A DNA stretch of 64,000 bases from contig JAMIFM010000037.1 in assembly GCA_035906255.1 (NCBI GenBank), positions 248,001-312,000 of the forward strand, given 5' to 3'. The translations under genes were made by a program, and so were the position numbers. Shown here piece by piece: positions 49,834 to 58,327 of the stretch (positions within the stretch are counted from its first letter, which is position 1; the number at the start of each line of letters is the position of its first letter). The notes under the pieces were generated by a model. That model was not told where the DNA came from. It was given only the letters and a program-made list of their open reading frames with translations, and did no database searches. Source of the DNA: SB11 sp035906255. GTDB taxonomy: Bacteria > Bacteroidota > Bacteroidia > UBA8524.

Positions 49834-51001
49834 TATAGAAGTAACACCTGTTTTTGAATGTAACTACAACAGCACCAAACGTATTGTGGTTAACAGGGGC
49901 GGCACGCGCAGTTCAAAAACATACTCGCTGGCGCAACTATTTATTGTTGAATTATTTAGCGGTGAAAATAAAATATTATCAGTAGTGCGCAAATCGTTTC
50001 CGGCATTGCGCGCTACCGCCCTGCGTGATGTGGTGGATATACTTCAAAAAACAGGACTATACCCTTTAGTACAGCACAATAAAACCGAAAATATTATTAA
50101 ACACGGAACTAATATTTTAGAGTTTTTTTCGTTGGATAACGAACAAAAAGTTCGGGGTAGAAAACGCACCCACCTGTGGTTGAACGAGGCCAACGAATGC
50201 AGTTTTGAAGAATGGATGCAACTGATTTTCCGTACATCGGGCAGGGCGTTTTTAGATTTTAACCCCGATGATATTAATTGCTGGATAAATACAGAATTAG
50301 AACAAAAACGCTTGCACACACAAGGCGATGTTGAGGTGATTGTGAGTACATATAAAGATAATACTTTTCTTGACCCTGTTACTATTGCTGAGATTGAATA
50401 TTTGCAGGAGAATGACCCTGAATATTGGAAAATATTTGGGATGGGTGAGTATGGAAGCATTAGCGGACAGGTGTTTAAAAATTATACGGTAGTGTCCCAA
50501 TTGCCTGATGAGGCTAAATTGGTGGGCTATGGTTTGGACTTTGGGTTTAGTAACGACCCTACTGCATTGGTGGAGGTACGCTTGGGCGATGGGAAATTGT
50601 TTGTGCACGAACACTTGTACCAAACTGGACTTACCAATCCTGATATTGTTGCACATTTTGATGCTTTGCGTTTGCAAAGGTTTGATGAGATATTGGCCGA
50701 TGCGGCCGAGCCAAAATCAATCGAAGAGATTTACAGGCTTGGGTATAATGTTAAGTCAGCCCCTAAAGGGCCTGACAGTATTAACCTTTCTATTGATATT
50801 TTACGACGTTACCCGCTGTGCATAACGACAGCATCACTTAATCTGATAAAAGAATTACGCAGTTATAAATGGCAAACGGATAAAAACGGGATAACGGTAA
50901 ATAAACCTGTTGACTTTAATAACCATGCTATTGATGCGTTGCGGTATGTAGTTTTAGGAAAATTGCAGCATCCCCGAACGGGTAAATACCTGATACGGTA
51001 A
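49814..51001 (+). CDS. Phage-like terminase large subunit
   Basis: A 395-residue packaging motor. The ATPase half holds Walker A NRGGTRSSKTYSL, and Walker B THLWLNEANE with the following Glu. The RNase-H-like nuclease half has the acidic motifs YGLDFGFSNDPTA, LADAAEPKSIEEI and FNNHAIDALRYVVLG. All catalytic residues appear present, so the protein could be active. The start is GTG 49814, overlapping the small subunit. In phage genomes a portal gene normally follows; here the next gene is a host-like Hpt protein on the other strand. Confidence 0.85.
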   Translation: MSEEIINIEVTPVFECNYNSTKRIVVNRGGTRSSKTYSLAQLFIVELFSGENKILSVVRKSFPALRATALRDVVDILQKTGLYPLVQHNKTENIIKHGTNILEFFSLDNEQKVRGRKRTHLWLNEANECSFEEWMQLIFRTSGRAFLDFNPDDINCWINTELEQKRLHTQGDVEVIVSTYKDNTFLDPVTIAEIEYLQENDPEYWKIFGMGEYGSISGQVFKNYTVVSQLPDEAKLVGYGLDFGFSNDPTALVEVRLGDGKLFVHEHLYQTGLTNPDIVAHFDALRLQRFDEILADAAEPKSIEEIYRLGYNVKSAPKGPDSINLSIDILRRYPLCITTASLNLIKELRSYKWQTDKNGITVNKPVDFNNHAIDALRYVVLGKLQHPRTGKYLIR

Positions 51002-51003
51002 AA

Positions 51004-51345
51004 CTAAGCAATTAATTCTTTTAGTTGTTGCAATAACACAGGGGCAAGCGGTTCAAACTCGGCGAAAGCACTTTGCACCTTATCGGGGTTATACTCTTTA
51101 CGGCTATAATATTCAATATCTACGATTGCCTTGTGTACCCTGTCGGCTTTTAGCATTGCCAACAGAGGTTTAATTTTGTGAGCCTCCTTACCCATTGTAT
51201 CCAAATCGCCGCCGTTATAGCTTTGGGTAATTACCTCAATACCCGCCTCAATACTTTCCACATTAGCAGCAAGCAACTCCTTCATAAAGTCAGCATCACC
51301 CATTGCAAGGGCTTCAAGGTCGGCAAGATCGTATAGTGTATCCAT
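51004..51345 (-). CDS. Histidine phosphotransfer (Hpt) domain protein
   Basis: A 113-residue four-helix Hpt protein. The phosphorylated His lies in GKEAHKIKPLLAML, with the normal Lys two residues after it, and DADFMKELLAANVESI starts the fold. It relays phosphate between receiver domains. The FIST protein and the PAS kinase lie just beyond it, so these may act together, though no receiver gene is visible in the window. ATG 51345 is preferred over 51360. It converges with terL, with 2 bases between stops. Confidence 0.8.
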   Translation of the reverse strand: MDTLYDLADLEALAMGDADFMKELLAANVESIEAGIEVITQSYNGGDLDTMGKEAHKIKPLLAMLKADRVHKAIVDIEYYSRKEYNPDKVQSAFAEFEPLAPVLLQQLKELIA

Positions 51346-51517
51346 GTATAGCGTTAACAAAATTATTCATTTCAGCATAAATCAAAAGCCCAAACCATAA
51401 TAATTATTCACTTTACCGTTTTGTGAAACGATTTTACCCTTTTTTCTAAAACACTGGAAAAATATCAATGCAAAACAATAAATTGCTAAAGGATACTGCT
51501 TAACTAACCCATTATAT

Positions 51518-52657
51518 ATGAAAATAGCCCAATACCATTTTGCAGAAACAAAGCAATGGGCGCAAACAGGAGGCACAGAAACAACGTCGCCATCGTTGCT
51601 GATAGTTTTCGGGCAACGGCAGGCAATTGAAACCTCGGATGCTGTAGGGCAATTGCGGCAAAAATTTCCCCAAGCGCAACTAATCGGGTGCAGTACATCG
51701 GGCGAGATATTGGAAACCAAAGTTTACGATGGTACAGTTACCGCCACAGCAATACAATTTGAGCATACTCAGGTGGTATCACACCAACTGGTGATTGATA
51801 ATTCAGACGAAAGTTATGATGCAGGGCGCAAAATAGTATCAATGTTTAACCACAACAACCTGCGGCACCTGTTTGTGCTTACGGATGGTTTAGTGGTAAA
51901 CGGCAGCGAGTTTGTACGCGGAATGCAGGAAGAACTGCCCCAAGGGGTATCCGTTACAGGCGGGTTGGCCGGCGATGGCCCTGATTTTGTGAAAACCCTT
52001 GTATTTACCCATGAAGCCGCCCCCGGCTCAAACATTATTGCAGCCGTTGGTTTTTATGGTGATAGCCTTAAACTGGGGTATGCAAGTATGGGAGGGTGGG
52101 ATAGTTTTGGTATCGAACGCAATGTTACCAAAGCTAAGCACAATGTGCTTTATGAATTGGATGGCGAACCGGCTTTGGATTTATACAAATCATTTTTAGG
52201 CGATAAAGCAGCAGAGTTACCTGCTTCGGCATTATTGTTTCCGCTAAGCATACGCACTAATGGCGATGAACGCCCTATTGTGCGTACCATTTTGGCAGTA
52301 AACGAAGAAGATAAATCAATGACCTTTGCAGGCGATATTCCGCAGGGTTCGTATGTAAGGTTGATGAAGGCAAATGTTGACCGACTTATTGACGGCAGTA
52401 TGGAGGCAGCAGAAAAAAGTATGGCTGATTGGGACGGAGGCACACCTGATTTGGCAATACTTATCAGTTGTGTGGGGCGAAAGTTGGTATTGAAGCAGAT
52501 GGTAGAAGAAGAGGTGGAAACAGCGCAACATAAGTTTGGCAACGGCACGGTGATTACCGGGTTTTATTCATACGGTGAAATATCGCCGTTTATGAAGTTC
52601 CTGAAATGCGAGTTGCACAACCAAACAATGACGATTACGCTGATGAGCGAGAACTAA
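51518..52657 (+). CDS. FIST domain signalling protein
   Basis: A 379-residue protein with FIST_N (about 25-225, IGCSTSGEILETKVYDGTVT, VSVTGGLAGDGPDFVKTLVF) and FIST_C (about 230-365, GEPALDLYKSFLGDKAAELP, ILISCVGRKLVLKQM, GFYSYGEISPF). FIST domains are sensory, thought to bind small ligands, and are often found near kinases. No membrane segment is present, so it is cytoplasmic. The large PAS kinase follows 88 bases downstream on the same strand and may be co-transcribed. Confidence 0.88.
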   Translation: MKIAQYHFAETKQWAQTGGTETTSPSLLIVFGQRQAIETSDAVGQLRQKFPQAQLIGCSTSGEILETKVYDGTVTATAIQFEHTQVVSHQLVIDNSDESYDAGRKIVSMFNHNNLRHLFVLTDGLVVNGSEFVRGMQEELPQGVSVTGGLAGDGPDFVKTLVFTHEAAPGSNIIAAVGFYGDSLKLGYASMGGWDSFGIERNVTKAKHNVLYELDGEPALDLYKSFLGDKAAELPASALLFPLSIRTNGDERPIVRTILAVNEEDKSMTFAGDIPQGSYVRLMKANVDRLIDGSMEAAEKSMADWDGGTPDLAILISCVGRKLVLKQMVEEEVETAQHKFGNGTVITGFYSYGEISPFMKFLKCELHNQTMTITLMSEN

Positions 52658-52745
52658 GATTTGAGAACTGATTTTAACAAACAACTAACTGGGGTTTAGC
52701 GGGTGCATACAGCAGCCCTTAGACCCTTTTATATTTTAACAGACT

Positions 52746-55700
52746 ATGCATAGGTTATTGCAACGGCAGATTAAGAAGTATTATAAGGAAAATAACCCAA
52801 GCCCTGAGTTTATAGCCTTAATGGACGATATAAGTGCCTCTTATCAGAGTTTTGATGAAGACTATAAGCGACTTGAGCGTATTCTTGAAATCAGTTCGCA
52901 AGAGCTTTTTAAAGCCAACAATATTGTAAACAAGGAAAAAGACCAAATAAGGGAAGAGCTTGCCGAAACATACAAAAAGTTTGAAGAGTTTGATAAAGCC
53001 GTTACCGCCAGCTTTATAGTAAGCACTACAGATAGTAACGGGGTAATAGTATCCGTAAATCAAAAATTTTGCGAAATATCGGGATACAGCAAAACAGAAT
53101 TAGTAGGTAGCAACCACAATATATTATCATCAGGTCATCACACCAAAAAGTTTTGGAAACAACTGTGGGACACCCTGAAAAAGGGCGAAATATGGAACGG
53201 GGAAGTTTGCAACCGCAAGAAAAATGGTGAACTGTATTGGGAGGCCACCAACATTATCCCCTTTTATAATTCACACGGCGAGTTGTATCAGTTTATGGCC
53301 ATTAAGGTAGATGTGACCGAACGCAAAACAGCCGAAGAGGAAATAAAACGGTTGAGTTTAGTGGCACAAAAAACCAACAACGCGGTAGTACTGATAGATA
53401 CAAAAGGTATAGCCACATGGTTGAACCCCGCCTTTGAACGTATTACAGGCTATAGTGCTAAAGAGATGGTGGGTAGAGACCCCGGCGATTTGCTGCGCGG
53501 CACCCAAGAACAAACAACCCTTACCCCCGATTCGGTAAAAAGGTTGTATCAATCAATACAAGGGGGATTGCCGTTTGAAGGCGAGATACACGGTTTCAGG
53601 AAATCGGGCGAAGGGTATTGGTCAATTATGAACGTTACCCCCGTGCACGACGAAGACGGTACTCTTACAGGGTTTATTATACTGCAAAACGATATTACGG
53701 AGCAAAAGCGGATAGATGATGAATTGAAGGTGAGCGAAGAGCGGTGGAAATATGCCCTTAGCGGAAACCGAGACGGAGTTTGGGATTACAATACGGAAAC
53801 AGGGGAGGTGTTTGTATCAGAAAGTTGGAAAACCATGTTTGGATATGACGACAGTGAACCAATAGGAAAGATTGAAGATTTGGTGAAACTGATACATCCT
53901 GATGATGCAAAAACGGCGGCAGGTATTTTTGCCGAACACATGGAAGGAAAAACCGAAAACTATGCAAACGAGTATAGAATGCGGTGCAAAAACGGCACGT
54001 ACAAATGGATTTTGGACAGGGGAAAAATAATTGAACGCAACCCCATATCGTCAGATGTAAACAGGCATTTTATAGGTACCCATACCGATATTACACCACT
54101 AAAAGAAGCAGAAGAAAAGGAGCGCATAGCATCGCTTATTGTTAAAAGCAGCCCCACAATACTTGTGCGCTGGACTCCTAACTTCAAGCTGAACATTGAG
54201 TTTATCACCGAAAACATTGCTCAATTGGGCTACAATGCCCAGCACTGGATAAAAAATAACGTAGCCTTTACTGATTTTGTACACCCTGATGACGTTAAAC
54301 CGGTTACAAAAAAAGTACTCAAATCATTCAAAGAAAAAACCGAACGGGTAATCCTTCGTTTCAGGTTGCGGACTGCCGATGGAGAATATCGCTGGATTGA
54401 TTCTGATAATATTATCCAATGGGGTGCTGAGGATGGAGCAGCAGCGCATTTTCAAGGGATATTAACTGATATAACCGACAAAATTGCCGCTGAGAAAAAA
54501 CTTATTGAAAGCGAAAACCGTTTCCGTTCCATTGTGCAAAACAGCAGTGATATTACCACCATTGTTGATGCAACGGGAAAAACCATTTACGAAAGCCCAT
54601 CGTTTTACCGTACCCTAAACTATACCGAAGAAGATGTATTAGGTAAAAGCATTTTTGAGTTTATACACCCCGAAGATGCAGAAAGAGCTTTTTATGAGTT
54701 TACCAAAGGAATAGAAAGGGGAGGAGTATCAGACCCTATTGAGTTTAGGATACGCCACAGCAACGGCAGTTGGGTTGATGTAGAAAGCATAGGCAACAAC
54801 CAACTGGACGTACCCGGTATTGAGGGTATTGTAATAAACTCACGTGATATTACTGACCGCAAGGAAGCCGAAGAAAAAAGCAAAAACCTGCAAGATTTTT
54901 ACGAAGTAATACTAAACCGCATACCCACAGATATTGTAGTGTTTGATAACAAACACCGTTACTTGTTTGTAAACGAAGCCGCCATACGCGACCCCGAAAA
55001 GCGCGCCTTTGTGGTAGGGAAAGACGATTATGATTATTGTGAACGTTTTGGACGTGATAAGGCCATAGCGCACAGTCGCAGGGCAATTTTTAATAAAGTA
55101 GCGTTTAGCAAGCAACAAATTGAATTTGAGGAAGCAATAGAAACCCCTAACGGCCGTATTTGGGTACTGCGCCGTATGTCGCCACTGCTGAATGCGCAGG
55201 GCGAATTAACCAATATGATTGGTTTTGGTTTGGATATTACTAAGCGCAAAGTAGCCGAAGAATTGTTGAAAGAAAGCCAAGAACGCTTGTCGCTGGCTAT
55301 TAACGCCGCAAAATTGGGTATTTGGGATTGGAATTTGGAAACAGGCAGCTTGTTATGGGATAAAGAAATGTATCCCTTGTTTGATATAGACCCAACCGGT
55401 TTTAGCGGCGATTACGATGCCTTTGAAAAAACCCTGCATCCCGATGATAAACAAAAGGTATTTGATGGCGTGCAAGCTACTATAAGTGGAAAACAAGGTG
55501 ATTATGTAGATACTTTCAGGGTACTATCAAAAACAGGCGAAGTAAAATACGTAGCTGCTTTATCAAAGCTCTTTAGAAACGAAACAGGCAAGGCCATACG
55601 GATGATTGGTGTAAACTTTAACGTAACCGAAAGCAAACTTGCCGAACAACGTATTTTAAAATCGCAGGCCGAATTAGAAGAAGCACAACACATAGCCCGC

Positions 55701-56729
55701 GTGGGCAGTTGGGAAATTGATATGAAAACCAACCAAGTGATGTGGAGCAAAGAAATGCGTACCATACACGAGGTTGATGATGCTTTTGAGCCTACGCTTG
55801 ACAATGTACACCTCTTTTACACCCAAGAAACACGTGAGGCCATTGTTGAAGCCGTGAAAGCTGCACTACACCAAAAAGCACCGTTTGATATAGAATCACA
55901 AGTTGAAACTGCCAACGGTACCCTGATTGACGTTAGAACCAAAGGCGTACCTGTAATTGAAAACGGGCGAGTACCTTATTTAAAAGGTGTTTTTCAGGAC
56001 ATTAGCAAAGAAAAAGAGGCTGAACGACAACTGAAAGAATATACAGGTGACTTAGAGCGTATTAATAAAGAACTTGACCAATTTGCCTATATCGTATCGC
56101 ACGATTTAAAGGCACCCCTTCGGGCCATCAACAATCTTAGTATGTGGATTGAAGAAGACCTTGAGGGCAAGCTGGAGGGTGAAACAAAATACCAGTTTCA
56201 ACTGTTGCGAGGCAGGGTTAGCAGGTTAGAAGACCTAATTAACGGTATATTAAGTTACTCCCGTGCAGGTCGCATAAAAGTAAACCCCACCAAAGTAGAT
56301 GTTGGGCAGTTGGTATTCGGTATTATCGAGATGCTTTCGCCCCCCGCTCAATACCAAATTACCGTGCAGGATAACCTGCCCGTTATTAATGCCGAAAAAA
56401 TTGCCCTTGAGCAAATTTTCTCCAACCTTATCAGCAATGCCATAAAATACAACGGCAGCAACCCTGAACCTACTATTAAGATTACCTGCGAAGAAGAGGG
56501 TGCGTGGTATAAGTTTGGGGTGGCGGATAACGGGCAAGGAATAGAACCTGAGTACCACGAAAAAATATTTGTGATTTTCCAAACCCTCGAAGCCCGCGAT
56601 AAAGTAGAAGGAACAGGAGTAGGGCTTGCCATTGTGAAAAAGATAGTTGAAGAAAAAGACGGCAAAGTATGGGTAGAATCAGCCAAAGGCGAAGGTGCAC
56701 ATTTTTATTTCACTTGGCCTAAGGTATAA
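52746..56729 (+). CDS. Multi-PAS soluble sensor histidine kinase
   Basis: A 1327-residue kinase without membrane helices. After an N-terminal coiled coil (1-80) about eight PAS domains follow at roughly 82-195, 205-325, 330-455, 460-585, 590-710, 712-835, 840-965 and 970-1085, most ending in the PAC-type DVTERK/DITDRK signature. The HisKA box is FAYIVSHDLKAPLRAI (about 1110), and the ATPase domain has LISNAIKYNGS (N box), VADNGQGIEPEY (G1) and EGTGVGLAIVKKIV (G2). It lacks a receiver. It likely integrates intracellular signals and phosphorylates a receiver, perhaps via the Hpt protein. Confidence 0.9.
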   Translation: MHRLLQRQIKKYYKENNPSPEFIALMDDISASYQSFDEDYKRLERILEISSQELFKANNIVNKEKDQIREELAETYKKFEEFDKAVTASFIVSTTDSNGVIVSVNQKFCEISGYSKTELVGSNHNILSSGHHTKKFWKQLWDTLKKGEIWNGEVCNRKKNGELYWEATNIIPFYNSHGELYQFMAIKVDVTERKTAEEEIKRLSLVAQKTNNAVVLIDTKGIATWLNPAFERITGYSAKEMVGRDPGDLLRGTQEQTTLTPDSVKRLYQSIQGGLPFEGEIHGFRKSGEGYWSIMNVTPVHDEDGTLTGFIILQNDITEQKRIDDELKVSEERWKYALSGNRDGVWDYNTETGEVFVSESWKTMFGYDDSEPIGKIEDLVKLIHPDDAKTAAGIFAEHMEGKTENYANEYRMRCKNGTYKWILDRGKIIERNPISSDVNRHFIGTHTDITPLKEAEEKERIASLIVKSSPTILVRWTPNFKLNIEFITENIAQLGYNAQHWIKNNVAFTDFVHPDDVKPVTKKVLKSFKEKTERVILRFRLRTADGEYRWIDSDNIIQWGAEDGAAAHFQGILTDITDKIAAEKKLIESENRFRSIVQNSSDITTIVDATGKTIYESPSFYRTLNYTEEDVLGKSIFEFIHPEDAERAFYEFTKGIERGGVSDPIEFRIRHSNGSWVDVESIGNNQLDVPGIEGIVINSRDITDRKEAEEKSKNLQDFYEVILNRIPTDIVVFDNKHRYLFVNEAAIRDPEKRAFVVGKDDYDYCERFGRDKAIAHSRRAIFNKVAFSKQQIEFEEAIETPNGRIWVLRRMSPLLNAQGELTNMIGFGLDITKRKVAEELLKESQERLSLAINAAKLGIWDWNLETGSLLWDKEMYPLFDIDPTGFSGDYDAFEKTLHPDDKQKVFDGVQATISGKQGDYVDTFRVLSKTGEVKYVAALSKLFRNETGKAIRMIGVNFNVTESKLAEQRILKSQAELEEAQHIARVGSWEIDMKTNQVMWSKEMRTIHEVDDAFEPTLDNVHLFYTQETREAIVEAVKAALHQKAPFDIESQVETANGTLIDVRTKGVPVIENGRVPYLKGVFQDISKEKEAERQLKEYTGDLERINKELDQFAYIVSHDLKAPLRAINNLSMWIEEDLEGKLEGETKYQFQLLRGRVSRLEDLINGILSYSRAGRIKVNPTKVDVGQLVFGIIEMLSPPAQYQITVQDNLPVINAEKIALEQIFSNLISNAIKYNGSNPEPTIKITCEEEGAWYKFGVADNGQGIEPEYHEKIFVIFQTLEARDKVEGTGVGLAIVKKIVEEKDGKVWVESAKGEGAHFYFTWPKV

Positions 56730-56748
56730 ACAATACTGTTGTTATATT

Positions 56749-57165
56749 TTAGGCTAAATACTTAGCAGCAAAGTGGCGCATATATTCCTTAATCAGGTTA
56801 CGCACTTGTCTAAACTGTTCAGTAATTTCTTCTTCAGTGCCGATTGCCTTTGCAGGGTCGGGAAAATTGTGGTGAAACCTTTGTGCCTTGCTTGGAAAAT
56901 AAGGGCAGTTTTCTTGGGCATGGTCGCAAACCGTAATCACATAATCAAAATCAATCCCCCTGTATTCATCCATATTGTTTGAGGTATGGGCTGAAATATC
57001 AATACCCTCTTCCAGCATAGTACTGATAGCTTTTGGGTTCACCCCGTGCGTTTCAATACCGGCACTGCAAACCTCGGCTTTTCCGCCTGCAAAATGCCTT
57101 AAATACCCTTCGGCAATTTGGCTGCGACAACTGTTACCCGTGCATAAAATCAGTACTTTCTTCAT
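56749..57165 (-). CDS. arsC: Arsenate reductase, thioredoxin-coupled type
   Basis: A 138-residue LMW-phosphatase-fold enzyme reducing arsenate to arsenite. The CX5R phosphate loop starts at Cys8 (CTGNSCRS). The two resolving cysteines are Cys80 and Cys87 in ITVCDHAQENCP, as in the S. aureus pI258 enzyme, and FPDPAKAIG carries the general-acid Asp. It is the last gene of an arsR-led minus-strand operon. No arsenite exporter is visible within the operon. Confidence 0.9.
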   Translation of the reverse strand: MKKVLILCTGNSCRSQIAEGYLRHFAGGKAEVCSAGIETHGVNPKAISTMLEEGIDISAHTSNNMDEYRGIDFDYVITVCDHAQENCPYFPSKAQRFHHNFPDPAKAIGTEEEITEQFRQVRNLIKEYMRHFAAKYLA

Positions 57166-57171
57166 AAATCA

Positions 57172-57297
57172 CTAAACAAAAAGCCAAACAATATTTATAA
57201 TCGTAAACCTTGCATCAAACCCATACACCACATTCAAAACAGTAATAGTAGCGGTTATCAGTATTGGCTTCTTATATTTTTTAAACAACTCCCTCAT
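57172..57297 (-). CDS. Small membrane protein in the ars operon
   Basis: A 41-residue frame: MRELFKKYKKPILITATITV followed by LNVVYGFDARF and TIINIVWLFV. Its ATG overlaps the previous stop by one base (TAATG) and its stop is 6 bases before arsC, so it fills the gap exactly as a coupled gene would. The sequence is one basic segment and one or two hydrophobic stretches. Function unknown; probably membrane-bound. Confidence 0.65.
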   Translation of the reverse strand: MRELFKKYKKPILITATITVLNVVYGFDARFTIINIVWLFV

Positions 57298-57755
57298 TAA
57301 CAGCAACCCCCTCCCGGTGGGCAACATTGCAGCTCACTTAGGGCAACTTTCTTTTTCACCGCAGTAACACCACAGTGGTCGCTGGCAAGGCAGGCAGTAT
57401 GTTTATTGGTAAGCACAAAGTGGTTGCCGTTAAAAGCAAGCCCGTATTTGCCTATAGTCCCCGCTTGGTACTCCACCTCCACCTCGTGGTCTTCAATACC
57501 CAGCACCTTTTCTGATGTAGCAATAATCTTCATCAGCTTTTCAGGCGCAAGTCGGTGGTCATAATCATTCGCGTTCCAAAGCTGCATACTCACCACCGTT
57601 TCGTTTCTCACATTGTTTCCGCAGTCTATAAAATGTTTGTTTATCAAGCCCACCTCAGTAATATGAAAATGGGCGGGCACCTGTTCCCCGTTTTCAAGCA
57701 CAAAGAGTACGCTATCCACTGTGCTAAGGTGTTTTTTTACATCCGATAATCTCAT
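57297..57755 (-). CDS. DUF6428-like ars-operon protein
   Basis: A 152-residue protein: MRLSDVKKHLSTVDSVLFVL, then GEQVPAHFHITEVG, and a Cys-rich C-terminal tail that includes ACLASDHCGVT and ends ELQCCPPGGGCC. The family name is from memory of similar proteins in Bacteroidota arsenic operons. The clustered thiols could bind arsenite or another metal, which the sequence only suggests. It lies 13 bases after arsR. Confidence 0.7.
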   Translation of the reverse strand: MRLSDVKKHLSTVDSVLFVLENGEQVPAHFHITEVGLINKHFIDCGNNVRNETVVSMQLWNANDYDHRLAPEKLMKIIATSEKVLGIEDHEVEVEYQAGTIGKYGLAFNGNHFVLTNKHTACLASDHCGVTAVKKKVALSELQCCPPGGGCC

Positions 57756-57768
57756 ATAGTTGTTGTTT

Positions 57769-58098
57769 TTAGCAGCATTTATTCTTTCCGTTTTCGCGTG
57801 TGGTAATCACATTAAAAAACTCTTGCAGTTGTCCCAGTGCTTTCTCATTTATGCAATAGCAAATACTGTTTCCCTCAATACTTCCCTTTATCAGTCCTGC
57901 GGTTTTAAGTTCTTTCAAATGTTGCGAAACCGTAGGTTGGGCAAGCGGAAGTTCATTCACAATATCACCGCAAACACAGGCATCCACTTTCAGCAAATAA
58001 TCTAAAATGGCAATACGCGCAGGATGCGCTAAAGCCTTTGCCAGCGCGGCCAGTTGGTTTTGCCGCTCGGTAAAAAAGTCTGTTTTGGTTGCACCCAT
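57769..58098 (-). CDS. arsR: ArsR-family arsenic-responsive repressor
   Basis: A 109-residue winged-helix repressor. LAKALAHPARIAILDYLLK leads to the metal site ACVCGDIVNELP (Cys-x-Cys), then the recognition helix region QPTVSQHLKELKTAGLI. The CVCGD motif is the usual As(III)/Sb(III) site, so arsenite would release it from DNA. ATG 58098 gives MGATKTDFFTERQ; the longer frame to 58119 crosses the operator-like palindrome. It heads the operon arsR - DUF6428 - small membrane gene - arsC. Confidence 0.88.
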   Translation of the reverse strand: MGATKTDFFTERQNQLAALAKALAHPARIAILDYLLKVDACVCGDIVNELPLAQPTVSQHLKELKTAGLIKGSIEGNSICYCINEKALGQLQEFFNVITTRENGKNKCC

Positions 58099-58110
58099 CG
58101 TTTTAATACT

Positions 58111-58122
58111 ATATTGCAATAT
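58111..58122. promoter_or_regulatory. ArsR operator/promoter palindrome
   Basis: ATATTGCAATAT is a perfect 12-bp palindrome 13 bases upstream of the arsR start. On the minus strand it overlaps TAATATTG, a near match to the -7 consensus, so a bound repressor would block RNA polymerase. Confidence 0.55.
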
Positions 58123-58327
58123 TACGATTAATATTTTTCTTTGCTTTTAAATAGGAATAAAACAATCAATTTAGAATGATTACAAATAATCGTTTTCGTT
58201 GTTTTTTGGTAGTTAATTTATGTACTTCGATGCTACCTAATTAACTGTACTACTATCAATGATAATCACTGCGTAATCCCTGTAAATACTATCAGTTTTC
58301 ATCATCGGTAGCAACTAAACAAAACCT

